64,000 nt of DNA from Anaerolineales bacterium (GTDB lineage: Bacteria; Chloroflexota; Anaerolineae; Anaerolineales; UBA11579): the NCBI GenBank assembly GCA_026129255.1, contig JAHCIJ010000002.1:189799-253798 (forward strand). The letters are read 5' to 3'. A program made the translations under genes and the position numbers. Below, one piece after another: positions 27,783 through 36,268 of this stretch. The notes under the pieces are model-generated. The model was not told where the DNA came from and made no database searches. It saw nothing but the letters and a program-made list of their open reading frames with translations. Each line of letters starts with the position of its first letter. Position 1 is the first letter of the stretch.

Positions 27783-28210
27783 TTGCGCCCACCTTCTTTG
27801 GCCGGGCGGCTAAGCTCGAGCAGATAAGAGGTTACGAAGGCGCTCACCACCAGAAACACGCCGATATCAAAAAGTGTAGGCGTGCCCAGCTCCAGCACAA
27901 AATCACCCAGGCTCAGCTTCCACCACACGCCTTCGAAGAACAGGGCGTAGTTGCCGATACCGACCAGCGCCGAGAGCACCGCGATCAGCAGACCGGCGCC
28001 CATCAGCGGCTGCAAGTACGGGCCGATCAGGCGGCGCACAAAGCCATCGCCGCGCGCCATGATCTGCATCAGGAAGGCCGTCGCCACCACCAACCCGGCG
28101 ATGAAGCCGCCGCCTGGCGCGTTGTGCCCGGCCAGCAGAAAGATGACCGCCAGCATCAGCAGCACCGGTGTCAGGATGCGGTCAATCAGGACAAGATATA
28201 GCTCAGGCAT
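27779..28210 (-). CDS. mrpB: Na+/H+ antiporter subunit MrpB/MnhB
   Basis: This 143-residue, four-helix MnhB-domain protein has the signature LLAGHNAPGGGFIAGLVVATAFLMQ near the N terminus and ELGTPTLFDIGVFLVVSAFVTSYL near the C terminus. It belongs to the MrpA-B-C-D core of the antiporter. Its start overlaps the mrpA 3' end by 8 nt and its stop overlaps mrpC by 4 nt. Confidence 0.92.
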   Translation of the reverse strand: MPELYLVLIDRILTPVLLMLAVIFLLAGHNAPGGGFIAGLVVATAFLMQIMARGDGFVRRLIGPYLQPLMGAGLLIAVLSALVGIGNYALFFEGVWWKLSLGDFVLELGTPTLFDIGVFLVVSAFVTSYLLELSRPAKEGGRK

Positions 28211-30557
28211 TGCGGCGCTCCTTGCGCTTCTTTTTTGGCGCCAGCGGGCGCATGCGTGAGGAGCGCAGCAGGGCGTAACCGCCCAGCGCCGCCACCACCA
28301 TCACGCTGATCTCGCCCAGCGTATCAAAGCCACGGAAATCCACCAGGATCACATTGACGATGTTGCCGCCGTGTGCCGCCGTGGCGTTCAATGAGAAGTA
28401 GCTACTGATCGTCTGTGCCAGCGGCTTGCCCGCCGCCAGCAGCGCCATGCCAAAGCCCCACACGCCCACCGCGCAACTGATGAGCAGATACTTGAACGAG
28501 CGATGTTTGGGTTGCTTGGGGTAGGCGTGGTAGGGGATGCGGTAGAACACCAACACCAGCAGCACCAGCGTCAGCACTTCTACTAAGAATTGGGTCAGCG
28601 CCAGATCCGGCGCTGAAAAGAAAACATAGATGAGCATCACCACGCTGCCCACCAAACCCAGGCTGATGATGGCGCTCAGGCGGCTCTGCGCCCGGGCGAT
28701 CGCCAGCGCCGCCACCACTGCCAATAGCGGCAGCACCACTTCGTAGAACGTGGGGATGGCATCCCAATCCACGCGCAGGTCGGCAATAAAATCGCGGCTC
28801 AGTGCATAGCCCACAAAGCCCGCCGCCGCCATCAGGGGGACGCCGATCTGGGTCGGGAAGCTGGAACCTTGCACCGTGCGCGTGCTCCAGCGCGCCAGGC
28901 TGTATAGCGCGTCCACCGCGCCGTCAAACACGGCTTGTCCTTTGAACTCAGGCGCTTTGGTGAACAGCTTGCGGATGCGCTCGCGCTGCGTAAATATCAC
29001 AGCACCCAAACCAATCGCCAGCAGGCTGGTGAGGAAGATCGGTGTCCAGCCGTGCCATAGCGCCAGGTGCGGCTCCAGCGCTGCGCCCAGGATGGCGCTG
29101 CCCGCCGAGCCGAACAGCGCGCCTTCGATTGAAGAGAAGAAGAACGGGATCAGCGCGCCCACTACGGTGAGCGCCAGCACCGGCAGCACGAACGCCGTCG
29201 AGGGCGCGTGGTGCACTGTGGCCTGCTTCAGCGGCGAGTTGCGTCGCAAGAACGCCTCCCACAGCAGAATGAGGCTATAAGCCACAAACAACGCGCCGGT
29301 GATCACCACCGCCACCAGGCCGGCCCAGCCCAGTTGGCTGTGACCGGCTTCGATGAGGGCAAAGAAATTCTCCAGCAGCAACTCTTTGGCCACAAAGCCA
29401 AAGGTGGGGATGATGCCGGCCATCGAGATGCCGGCCAGGATCGCCGCCGCGCCCACCAACGGCAGGCTGCGTGCCAGCCCGGCCAGCTTGCGAATGTCAC
29501 GCGTACCCGTGGCGTGGTCCACGATGCCCGCCACCATAAACAGCGGGCCTTTGTACAGCGCATGCGCCAAAATGCCCACCACCGCTGCGGTAACAGCAAC
29601 TTTTGTATTGAAGGCCAATAGCATCACCAGCACGCCCAGTTGGCTCACCGTGGCGTAGGCCAGGATAGCTTTGAGGTCATAGTGGCGCAGTGCGATCACT
29701 GCGCCCACCAGCATGGTCAGCCCGCCCACAACTAACAACGCCCAGAACCACAGCGGGCTCTCGGCGAAGGCTGGGTGCAGACGCGCCAGCAAGTACACGC
29801 CCGCCTTCACCATGGTGGCAGAGTGCAAATAGGCGCTGGCCGGGGTGGGCGCGGCCATGGCGCCCGGCAGCCAGAAGTGAAACGGAAACTGGGCCGACTT
29901 TGTAAATGCGCCCAGCAGCACCAGCACCAGCATAGGAGTGAACAGCGCGTGCTGCGTCAGCGTGGCGGCGGGCAGGGCCAGCAGCCCGCTGATCGAATAC
30001 GTGCCGGCCATCTGGCCCAGCAGCACAAAGCTGCCCAGCATGGCCAGCGCGCCCATGCCGGTCACTACCAGGGCGCGGCGTGCACCTTCGAGCGCGTTCT
30101 TGTCGGTCAGCTTGAAGGAGATCAGCAGATAGCTGGTGATGCTGGTGCCTTCCCAGAACACGAACAGGGCCAGCAAATTATCCGCCGACACTAGCCCCAG
30201 CATGCTGGTCATAAAAAGAAACAGCAGCGCATAGAAGTAGCCCAAGCGGGCGCTCTTCTCAAAGTAATAGCCCGCATATACGGCAATGGCCGTGCCCATC
30301 CCGGCCACGATCAGGCCAAAGAACAGGCCCAGCCCATCTAGCCGTAGGTCCAGCGCCAGGCCGAACGCTTCGGACCACACGCGCTGCTCCGTGACGAAGC
30401 TGCCTTGGGCCGCGGGGCCGAGCTGCGCCAGCAGCCAGCCCGTGACCACCGCCGGGGTCACGGCGGCCAGCCAACCGGCGTGCTGCCAGCGGTGAACCCG
30501 CAGCAGCCATAAGGCCGGGCCGGTCAGTGCAAGTAAGACGAGAAAAGGTGTCAGCAT
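28203..30557 (-). CDS. mrpA: Na+/H+ antiporter subunit MrpA/MnhA
   Basis: 784 residues, the normal length of MrpA. The N-terminal two thirds are a NuoL-like antiporter with LFVFWEGTSITSYLLI (TM5 Glu) and FPFHFWLPGAMAAPTPASAYL followed by HSATMVKAGVYLLARL (channel Lys). The C-terminal third has MrpA-specific membrane domains (FFSAPDLALTQFLVEVLTLVLLVLV, NVILVDFRGFDTLGEISVM). It is the first gene of the mrp operon and is preceded by a long structured leader. It drives Na+ (or Li+, K+) export at the expense of the proton gradient. Confidence 0.95.
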   Translation of the reverse strand: MLTPFLVLLALTGPALWLLRVHRWQHAGWLAAVTPAVVTGWLLAQLGPAAQGSFVTEQRVWSEAFGLALDLRLDGLGLFFGLIVAGMGTAIAVYAGYYFEKSARLGYFYALLFLFMTSMLGLVSADNLLALFVFWEGTSITSYLLISFKLTDKNALEGARRALVVTGMGALAMLGSFVLLGQMAGTYSISGLLALPAATLTQHALFTPMLVLVLLGAFTKSAQFPFHFWLPGAMAAPTPASAYLHSATMVKAGVYLLARLHPAFAESPLWFWALLVVGGLTMLVGAVIALRHYDLKAILAYATVSQLGVLVMLLAFNTKVAVTAAVVGILAHALYKGPLFMVAGIVDHATGTRDIRKLAGLARSLPLVGAAAILAGISMAGIIPTFGFVAKELLLENFFALIEAGHSQLGWAGLVAVVITGALFVAYSLILLWEAFLRRNSPLKQATVHHAPSTAFVLPVLALTVVGALIPFFFSSIEGALFGSAGSAILGAALEPHLALWHGWTPIFLTSLLAIGLGAVIFTQRERIRKLFTKAPEFKGQAVFDGAVDALYSLARWSTRTVQGSSFPTQIGVPLMAAAGFVGYALSRDFIADLRVDWDAIPTFYEVVLPLLAVVAALAIARAQSRLSAIISLGLVGSVVMLIYVFFSAPDLALTQFLVEVLTLVLLVLVFYRIPYHAYPKQPKHRSFKYLLISCAVGVWGFGMALLAAGKPLAQTISSYFSLNATAAHGGNIVNVILVDFRGFDTLGEISVMVVAALGGYALLRSSRMRPLAPKKKRKERRNA

Positions 30558-30670
30558 AAGTAACTCGCAGAGTAGCTCGCAGGGTTGCCCATTCCATTAG
30601 CGTACACCCAACAGAATGGCCGCTTCGTACGATTCCCTATTGAGATTCGTGCTCGATGGGGCGAGAGCAC

Positions 30671-30757
30671 AAAGAAAAAAAGAAGGCCGCCCGGCGTACT
30701 CGGCGGAAAGTGTTCCTCAGGAACACATTACGTCAGTAAAACGTCGTGGCGGCCTTT
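30671..30757 (-). terminator. Attenuator-like structure in mrp leader
   Basis: On the minus-strand mRNA, GGCGGCCTT (plus 30683-30691 complement) is followed by CTTTTTTTCTTT. It can pair either with a distant AAGGCCGCC (30748-30756) or, in part, with a local CCGCC (30702-30706). A 8-bp hairpin (30710-30726) sits inside. It lies between the operon promoter and the mrpA start. Confidence 0.65.
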
Positions 30758-30813
30758 GCCCAAACGATGACGAGAGGTAACGAACTAATAAGTGAAATCA
30801 GTCACTTGTCAGT

Positions 30814-30843
30814 ATATTAACAAACTCCCTTACGCTTTGTCAA
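30814..30843 (-). promoter_or_regulatory. mrp operon promoter
   Basis: On the minus strand a perfect -35 TTGACA (30838-30843) and -10 TAATAT (30814-30819) are separated by 18 nt. The predicted transcript has a leader of about 250 nt before mrpA. Confidence 0.7.
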
Positions 30844-30881
30844 GCAAGCGGCCGGTTCGGCGACTTTTTAGCACGATGTCG

Positions 30882-30887
30882 TATCAT
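30882..30887 (+). promoter_or_regulatory. -10-like TATCAT for start at 30896
   Basis: The hexamer is 8 nt before the ATG, with no Shine-Dalgarno; probable leaderless start. Confidence 0.4.
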
Positions 30888-30895
30888 TATCCTCT

Positions 30896-32281
30896 ATGAG
30901 CACACTCCTTGTACGCAATGCCACGCTGATGGCCACAATGGATGAGCAACGCCGCGAGATCCAAGACGGTGGCCTCTTCATCCGTGATGGCTTCATTGAA
31001 CAAGTAGGACCCAGCACCGAGCTGCCCCAAAGCGCAGACGAGGTGCTGGATCTGCGCGGCCACATCCTGCTGCCCGGCCTGGTCAATACGCATCATCACT
31101 TCGTGCAGATCCTTACGCGCGCCGTGCCCGCCGCCCAGAACGTCAATCTGTTCAACTGGCTCACCACGCTGTATCCCATCTGGGCACGCCTCACGCCCGG
31201 GGACGTCAAGATCGCCACGCGCACCGCGCTGGCCGAGCTGGCGCTCTCCGGCTGCACCACAGCCTCAGACCATCTCTACATCTACCCCAACGGGGCACGG
31301 TTGGACGACCAGATTGAGGCCGCGCTACAGATCGGCCTGCGTCTGCAAGCCTCACGTGGATCGATGACCCTCGGCGAGAGCCAGGGCGGTCTGCCGCCCG
31401 ACAGCGTGGTGGAGACAGACGCTCAGGTGCTGGCCGAGAGCCGCCGCCTGGTCGAGACCTATCATGACGCCAAGCCCGGCGCGCTCATTCAAGTGGTGCT
31501 GGCGCCGTGTTCACCATTCAACGTTTCGCCCGACCTGATGCGCGAGACGGCCAAGCTGGCGCGCCACTACGGCGTGCACATGCACACCCACCTAGCCGAG
31601 ACGCAAGACGAAGAGCAATACACGCAGCAGCACTACGGCATGCGCCCGGTGGCCTGGATGGAAACAATGGATTGGCTCGGGCCGGATGTTTGGTACGCCC
31701 ATTCTGTGCACGTCAACGATGCCGAGATCGCCCAGTACGCCCAGCACAACTGCGGCGTAGCCCACTGTCCCTCCTCCAACATGCGCCTGGCCTCCGGCAT
31801 CCCGCCGGTGCTCAAGATGCTCAACGCCGGTGTGCGCGTCGGCCTGGGTGTGGATGGCTCGGCCAGCAACGACAGCTCGCACCTGCTGGCCGAAGTGCGC
31901 CAGGCGATGCTGCTGGCGCGCCTCGATGCCGGCCAGCGCGGCGCCTCGCTCTCTGGCGAGGATGCCCCGCCGCTAATGACCGCCCGCACCGCGCTGGAGC
32001 TCGCCACGCGCGGCGGCGCCGCCGTGCTCGGCCGCAGTGACATCGGCTCGCTCGAAGTCGGCAAGTGCGCCGATTTCTTCGCCGTCAATCTGCACCAGCT
32101 CAGCTTCGCCGGCGCTCTGCATGACCCGCTGGCCGCCCTCGTCTTCTGCGCCCCGGTGCAGGCCGATTACACCGTGGTGGGTGGCCGCTTTATCGTCAAG
32201 GAAGGCCAACTGCAAACCGCCGACCTTCCCGTCTTGGTCGAACAGCACAACCAAGCCGCCACGCGGCTGGTCAATGGATAG
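30896..32281 (+). CDS. 8-oxoguanine deaminase-like amidohydrolase
   Basis: This 461-residue metal-dependent amidohydrolase has H66 and H68 in NTHHHFVQ, THLAETQDE, AHSVHVNDAE and GVDGSASNDS. The segment ILTRAVPAAQNVNLFNWLTTLYPIWARL is what I recognise from 8-oxoguanine deaminases, which convert 8-oxoguanine to urate plus ammonia. Related hydroxyatrazine and cytosine/guanine deaminases are the main alternatives. The downstream carbamate kinase, after a repeat, would fit purine or pyrimidine nitrogen recovery. It is divergent from the mrp operon. Confidence 0.85.
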   Translation: MSTLLVRNATLMATMDEQRREIQDGGLFIRDGFIEQVGPSTELPQSADEVLDLRGHILLPGLVNTHHHFVQILTRAVPAAQNVNLFNWLTTLYPIWARLTPGDVKIATRTALAELALSGCTTASDHLYIYPNGARLDDQIEAALQIGLRLQASRGSMTLGESQGGLPPDSVVETDAQVLAESRRLVETYHDAKPGALIQVVLAPCSPFNVSPDLMRETAKLARHYGVHMHTHLAETQDEEQYTQQHYGMRPVAWMETMDWLGPDVWYAHSVHVNDAEIAQYAQHNCGVAHCPSSNMRLASGIPPVLKMLNAGVRVGLGVDGSASNDSSHLLAEVRQAMLLARLDAGQRGASLSGEDAPPLMTARTALELATRGGAAVLGRSDIGSLEVGKCADFFAVNLHQLSFAGALHDPLAALVFCAPVQADYTVVGGRFIVKEGQLQTADLPVLVEQHNQAATRLVNG

Positions 32282-32304
32282 GATGGCAAGTTAGTTGAGA
32301 GCAC

Positions 32305-32385
32305 GTCATTCCGAGGCGGCCTTCTGCAAGACTCCCAAAAGTGCACGTCTCGCAAGCCGAGGAATCCTTTAGGACAAGAAAAGAC
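32305..32385 (+). repeat. Family-B hairpin repeat
   Basis: It begins GTCATTCCGAGGCGGCC and ends GCCGAGGAATCCTTTAGGACAAG, with a self-complementary stretch between. It lies between the deaminase and carbamate kinase genes. Confidence 0.65.
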
Positions 32386-32417
32386 TTCCTGTTTCGCCAC
32401 AAGGGTAGCCAACAACC

Positions 32418-33356
32418 ATGACCAAAAAAATCGCAGTCGTCGCCGTAGGCGGTAACGCCCTGATCCAACAAAAGGGCAAAGAAAGCATTGCTGACCAGTA
32501 CGCCGCCGCCAGCCAAACCATGGCCTACGTGGCCGAGATGATCCAGGCGGGCTGGGACGTCGTCGTCACCCACGGCAACGGCCCGCAGGTCGGCTTCGCC
32601 CTACGCCGCTCCGAGCTGGCCGCCTGCGAGCTGCCGCCCGTGCCGCTGGATTACTGCGGCGCTGAGACGCAGGGTTGGATCGGCTACATGTTCCAGAAGG
32701 CGCTCAATAATGTCTTCGCCCAACGTGACATTGCCAAACACGCCGCCACCGTCGTCACGCAGTGCTTGGTGGATGCGGCCGACCCGGCGTTTGCTAACCC
32801 CACCAAGCCCATCGGCTCCTTTGTGGATGAGCAAACCGCGCGGCAACTACGCGCCCAAGGCAAGCATGTCGTCGAAGATTCCGGTCGCGGCTGGCGCGAG
32901 GTCGTCGCTTCCCCGCAACCCAAAGAGATCGTCGAGGCGCCCGCCATCCAGCAGCTCATCGAGAGCGGCTTCATGGTGGTGGCCTGTGGCGGCGGCGGCA
33001 TCCCCGTCGTGAAAGAGGGTGGAGAGCTCAAAGGCGTGGCCGCCGTCATTGACAAAGATTTCGCCTCCAGCCTGCTGGCTGGCGAGATCGGCGCCGAGTT
33101 GCTGCTCATTTCCACCGGGGTGGAGCAGGTGATGCTGCACTACAACACGCCACAGCAACGCGCCCTCGAACGCATCACCGTAGCCGAGGCGAAGAAATAT
33201 ATAGAAGAGGGCCACTTTGCGGCGGGCAGCATGCTGCCCAAGATCCAGGCCGCCGTGCGCTTTGTGGAAGCGGGGGGCAAGCACGCCCTTATCACAGACC
33301 CGGCCAATATTGCCCGCGCCCTGCGTGGCGAAACTGGCACTTGGCTGACTGCCTAG
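32418..33356 (+). CDS. arcC: Carbamate kinase
   Basis: This 312-residue amino-acid-kinase-family protein has KIAVVAVGGNALIQ, THGNGPQVGFALRRSE, CGGGGIPVV and IDKDFASSLLA, all expected of carbamate kinases. It makes ATP from carbamoyl phosphate and ADP. No arginine deiminase or ornithine carbamoyltransferase gene is adjacent. With the upstream oxopurine deaminase it may serve purine/allantoin-type nitrogen breakdown (inference). Its stop directly abuts the stop of a convergent AT-rich gene. Confidence 0.94.
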   Translation: MTKKIAVVAVGGNALIQQKGKESIADQYAAASQTMAYVAEMIQAGWDVVVTHGNGPQVGFALRRSELAACELPPVPLDYCGAETQGWIGYMFQKALNNVFAQRDIAKHAATVVTQCLVDAADPAFANPTKPIGSFVDEQTARQLRAQGKHVVEDSGRGWREVVASPQPKEIVEAPAIQQLIESGFMVVACGGGGIPVVKEGGELKGVAAVIDKDFASSLLAGEIGAELLLISTGVEQVMLHYNTPQQRALERITVAEAKKYIEEGHFAAGSMLPKIQAAVRFVEAGGKHALITDPANIARALRGETGTWLTA

Positions 33357-34043
33357 CTAAGAAATCTTATTCTTTATATTGCTAAGCTCGCGAACTATGT
33401 TCTTTTGCTCATCAGCTATATCTTTGAGATAACCGTCAGATTGTTTTGGTGTAACGCGAGCGTGCCTTAAGTGCGAAAGATCATGGGTAGTATTTTCTTC
33501 AAATCTCTTGCCACTCGACGAATAATAGATTGTCTTGACAGCAAATTTTCTCCGCCTGCTTTTTTTGAAAAAAACATAACCCTGGATAATTATTTGCCTA
33601 TACTCTTTCCCCGGTGGGATAAAACTTATTGGATTCGAGAATAAGGAGACGCTCGACAGCCTTCGATTTGCATAATCTCTGGGAACTGGATTGAATTCAA
33701 TTTTTACATCCAAAGCAGGAGCGCTTCCTGAATTAACGACTTTGAATACAAGCATTCCCGTGTATTCGTCATCAAAGTACGCCTGAATATATGGACGTTC
33801 TGAAGCCTCTCTCTGCTTTTGCATTTCGGTGATTTGAATCAGGCTGAAGAGGCTACTGAGTGCGGCGAATAAAGTTGCTGCCACTGCAATGCCATCAGAT
33901 GAATCTTGATTTCCACTTAGTTGCCAGCCCCAATAAGCCAAAATAGCCAGGAGAATAAAAAGCAGGATCGCTAGCGCTAGACTAGATCGACTTGCAATGC
34001 TACTTTTCAAGTACGCCCAGCTTCTTTTAAAATTCAGATTCAT
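33357..34043 (-). CDS. AT-rich membrane protein of unknown function
   Basis: This 228-residue protein has two N-terminal transmembrane helices (SLALAILLFILLAILAYWGW and a segment around residues 52-70) and a cytoplasmic or external beta-rich domain (YIQAYFDDEYTGMLVFKVVN, SGSAPALDVKIEF), ending in a charged coiled tail. Two-helix proteins of this plan with a C-terminal beta domain are common and unnamed. Base composition is clearly lower in G+C than the flanking genes and codon endings are A/T-rich, which suggests horizontal acquisition. It overlaps the upstream 81-residue ORF by 17 nt. Confidence 0.7.
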   Translation of the reverse strand: MNLNFKRSWAYLKSSIASRSSLALAILLFILLAILAYWGWQLSGNQDSSDGIAVAATLFAALSSLFSLIQITEMQKQREASERPYIQAYFDDEYTGMLVFKVVNSGSAPALDVKIEFNPVPRDYANRRLSSVSLFSNPISFIPPGKEYRQIIIQGYVFFKKSRRRKFAVKTIYYSSSGKRFEENTTHDLSHLRHARVTPKQSDGYLKDIADEQKNIVRELSNIKNKIS

Positions 34044-34272
34044 ACATCGCAGTCCTTAATATATGAGTGCCATCTGGCAAAACGTCAATGCAAAGATACT
34101 TGCCTTGTATTGTTTCTCCGTGTTGAGTAATTCCCTCTAAGCTTATGAAGCGATGTCCTGGAAGATAGCCTTTATAACTATCGCTAATTGCAGTCGCTTC
34201 AACAATGACTGCTTCAAATTTGTAGTTGCTTATGGTAATCAGCAACCTTTTATCGTTAATGATAAACTCCAT
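34027..34272 (-). CDS. AT-rich small protein of unknown function
   Basis: This 81-residue soluble protein (MEFIINDKRLLITISNYKFE..., SLEGITQHGETIQGKYLCID) has predicted beta strands and no membrane segment. It shares the low G+C of the next gene, overlaps it by 17 nt and is probably co-translated. The pair forms a discrete islet. Function unknown. Confidence 0.55.
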   Translation of the reverse strand: MEFIINDKRLLITISNYKFEAVIVEATAISDSYKGYLPGHRFISLEGITQHGETIQGKYLCIDVLPDGTHILRTAMYESEF

Positions 34273-34309
34273 AACTAAGGTGTAATGACCTTCCTCACAT
34301 TTTAATTAT

Positions 34310-35263
34310 ATGGCTAAGGCTCCTATATTTTCCGTCGTTGTGCCGCTGTTCAACGAGTCTGAGAGCTTGCCGGAGTTCATTGCCCGCACCACCGCGGTGA
34401 TGGACGCGCTCGGCGAGCCCTGGGAGCTCATCATGGTGGATGATGGCTCGCGTGACAACACCGCCGAGATCCTGCTGGAGCACGCTGCCAAAACCGAGAA
34501 CATTCGCCCGATTCTGTTCGCCCGCAACTTCGGCCACCAGATCGCCGTCACCGCCGGCATGGACTATGCCCGCGGCACCGCCATCATTTTGATCGATGCC
34601 GATTTGCAAGACCCGCCTGAGGTCATCCCGCAGCTCATCGAAAAATGGCACGAGGGCTTCGAGGTGGTCTATGCCGTGCGCCGCCAGCGTGACGGCGAGA
34701 GCTTCTTCAAGAAGTTCACCGCATCTGCCTTCTATCGCCTGATCAACCGCATCACCGATATCGAGATCCCGCTCGACACTGGCGACTTCCGCCTCATGGA
34801 TCGCAAAGTTGTGGATGTGCTCAACCGCATGCGTGAGCACCATCGCTTCCTGCGCGGCATGTCGGCCTGGGTCGGCTTCCGCCAGATCGGCGTGCCGTAT
34901 GACCGTGCCGCCCGCTTCGCCGGTGAGACCAACTACACGCTCGGCCGCATGGTCAAGCTGGCCCTCACTGCTATCACTGGCTTTTCGTTCTTCCCCCTGC
35001 AGGTGTCTACATACTTTGGCTTCGTGTCCGCCGCGGTGGCTTTGCTAGCCATCCCCGTCGTTATCGTCACGCGCTTGATGGGCAGCCAGGCTTTCACCGG
35101 CCAGGCCACCGCCTTGATCGCTGTGCTGTTCTTCGGCGGCGTGCAGCTCATCTCGCTCGGCATTGTGGGCGAATATATCGGCCGCCTCTACGACGAAGTG
35201 CGCGGTCGCCCGTTGTACATCCTGCGCAATAATCCAGACGAACCCGTCAAAAAAGCTAAGTAG
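34310..35263 (+). CDS. GT2 family polyprenyl-phosphate glycosyltransferase
   Basis: This 317-residue protein has a GT-A domain with FSVVVPLFNESESLPEF, MVDDGSRDNT and LIDADLQDPPEVI (DxD), plus TGDFRLMDRKVV and ETNYTLGRM, followed by two C-terminal transmembrane helices (about 228-255 and 262-290). This layout is that of DPM1/GtrB/ArnC enzymes, which transfer a sugar to undecaprenyl phosphate on the cytoplasmic face. The acceptor and sugar are not determinable. It is a single gene between the AT-rich islet and a repeat cluster. Confidence 0.92.
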   Translation: MAKAPIFSVVVPLFNESESLPEFIARTTAVMDALGEPWELIMVDDGSRDNTAEILLEHAAKTENIRPILFARNFGHQIAVTAGMDYARGTAIILIDADLQDPPEVIPQLIEKWHEGFEVVYAVRRQRDGESFFKKFTASAFYRLINRITDIEIPLDTGDFRLMDRKVVDVLNRMREHHRFLRGMSAWVGFRQIGVPYDRAARFAGETNYTLGRMVKLALTAITGFSFFPLQVSTYFGFVSAAVALLAIPVVIVTRLMGSQAFTGQATALIAVLFFGGVQLISLGIVGEYIGRLYDEVRGRPLYILRNNPDEPVKKAK

Positions 35264-35298
35264 CTGTTAGCGATTAGCTGTAAGCCATAAGCCAACCC

Positions 35299-35617
35299 GT
35301 CATTGCGAGGAGTATTGCCGCTGTGCGGCAAACGGACGAAGCAATCTGTCTTGCGCCACATCCTAAACTCATGTCATTCCGAACGAGCGGAGCAGCCGCG
35401 AGGAGCCGCAGTGCATTCCTGCAGAAGAATCCGTTAAGTGCTGGTGCAATGTGCCGCGTATCTGAAAAAACGAGAAACCACTTAGAAGAAGTGCCAGCAA
35501 GGATTCCTCGCTGATGCGGGTTCGGCGGTCTGGTGCAGTATTACCTACCCGCTCGGAATGACACGGAGTTTTGTCATTGCGAGGCGCAGGCTTGCCTGCG
35601 CACGAAGCAATCTGTCC
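35299..35617. repeat. Family A and B hairpin repeats
   Basis: A element (35299-35347), B element forward (about 35370-35410), B element reverse (about 35501-35562) and A element (35573-35612; stem GCGCAGGC). This gap of 420 bp has no gene. Confidence 0.75.
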
Positions 35618-35683
35618 TTAGTGCGTGCATCCCGGGAAGCAACCACCCTCAACTGGCGGCTACAATAAACCGTACACACGGCC

Positions 35684-36268
35684 ATGCCTCAACGCCCATT
35701 ACCCAACGATCTCATCCTCGTCTGCATCCTGCCCAACCCGCGCGACCTCGACATCGCCCGCACCCTCGGCTGGTATCGCATCCCGCTGGTCAGCGGCCCG
35801 CAGATCATCGCCGCCGACCATCTGGCCTTCTACCAGCCCGCCAGCTTTGGCAGCCGCAAGTGGTGCATCGAATACACCGCCCCGCTCAACGGTTACGAAA
35901 TGGTGCTGCGCAAAGATCTGTTCAAAGACGATCCAGAGCACCCGCGTGCCATGAACGAATATTTCAAGATGCAGCTCGGCAGCCTGTACGCCCTGCCGCG
36001 CCCCATCCCGGCTGGCGAGTGGAAGCGCATCACCTTCTTCTACACCACCGGCGAGTTGCTGCTGGCTGCTGAAACCATCGCTGACTTGCAAGTGCCTTCT
36101 GAGGAGCGTGGCGTTTTGTACCGCTCCATCCGCGAGAAAGCCGTAACCGAGCAGGGCTACGACACGCGCACCACGCCAGACCTGCCGGTCGATCTCGACC
36201 TGTTGGCGCTCTTCGCCATCCGTGAAGGCGGCGAGATGTTCTTCGGCTCCAGTGAGGGCGATGCCTAA
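35684..36268 (+). CDS. Unknown 194-residue protein, first gene of a membrane operon
   Basis: This soluble protein contains PNPRDLDIARTLGWYRIPL, ADHLAFYQPASFG, RKWCIEYTAPLNGYEMVLR and RPIPAGEWKRITFFYTTG. I know similar proteins only as uncharacterised Chloroflexota proteins. The TAA overlaps the ATG of the next gene by one base (TAATG), so it is translationally coupled to three antiporter-like membrane proteins. A TACAAT hexamer at 35661-35666 is a plausible -10. No catalytic motif is visible; a soluble partner of the membrane complex is one possibility. Confidence 0.7.
   Translation: MPQRPLPNDLILVCILPNPRDLDIARTLGWYRIPLVSGPQIIAADHLAFYQPASFGSRKWCIEYTAPLNGYEMVLRKDLFKDDPEHPRAMNEYFKMQLGSLYALPRPIPAGEWKRITFFYTTGELLLAAETIADLQVPSEERGVLYRSIREKAVTEQGYDTRTTPDLPVDLDLLALFAIREGGEMFFGSSEGDA

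Noticed and set aside
30610..30780. Small gene within the mrp leader
   Set aside because: Only very short frames without ribosome sites; the signal there is secondary structure.
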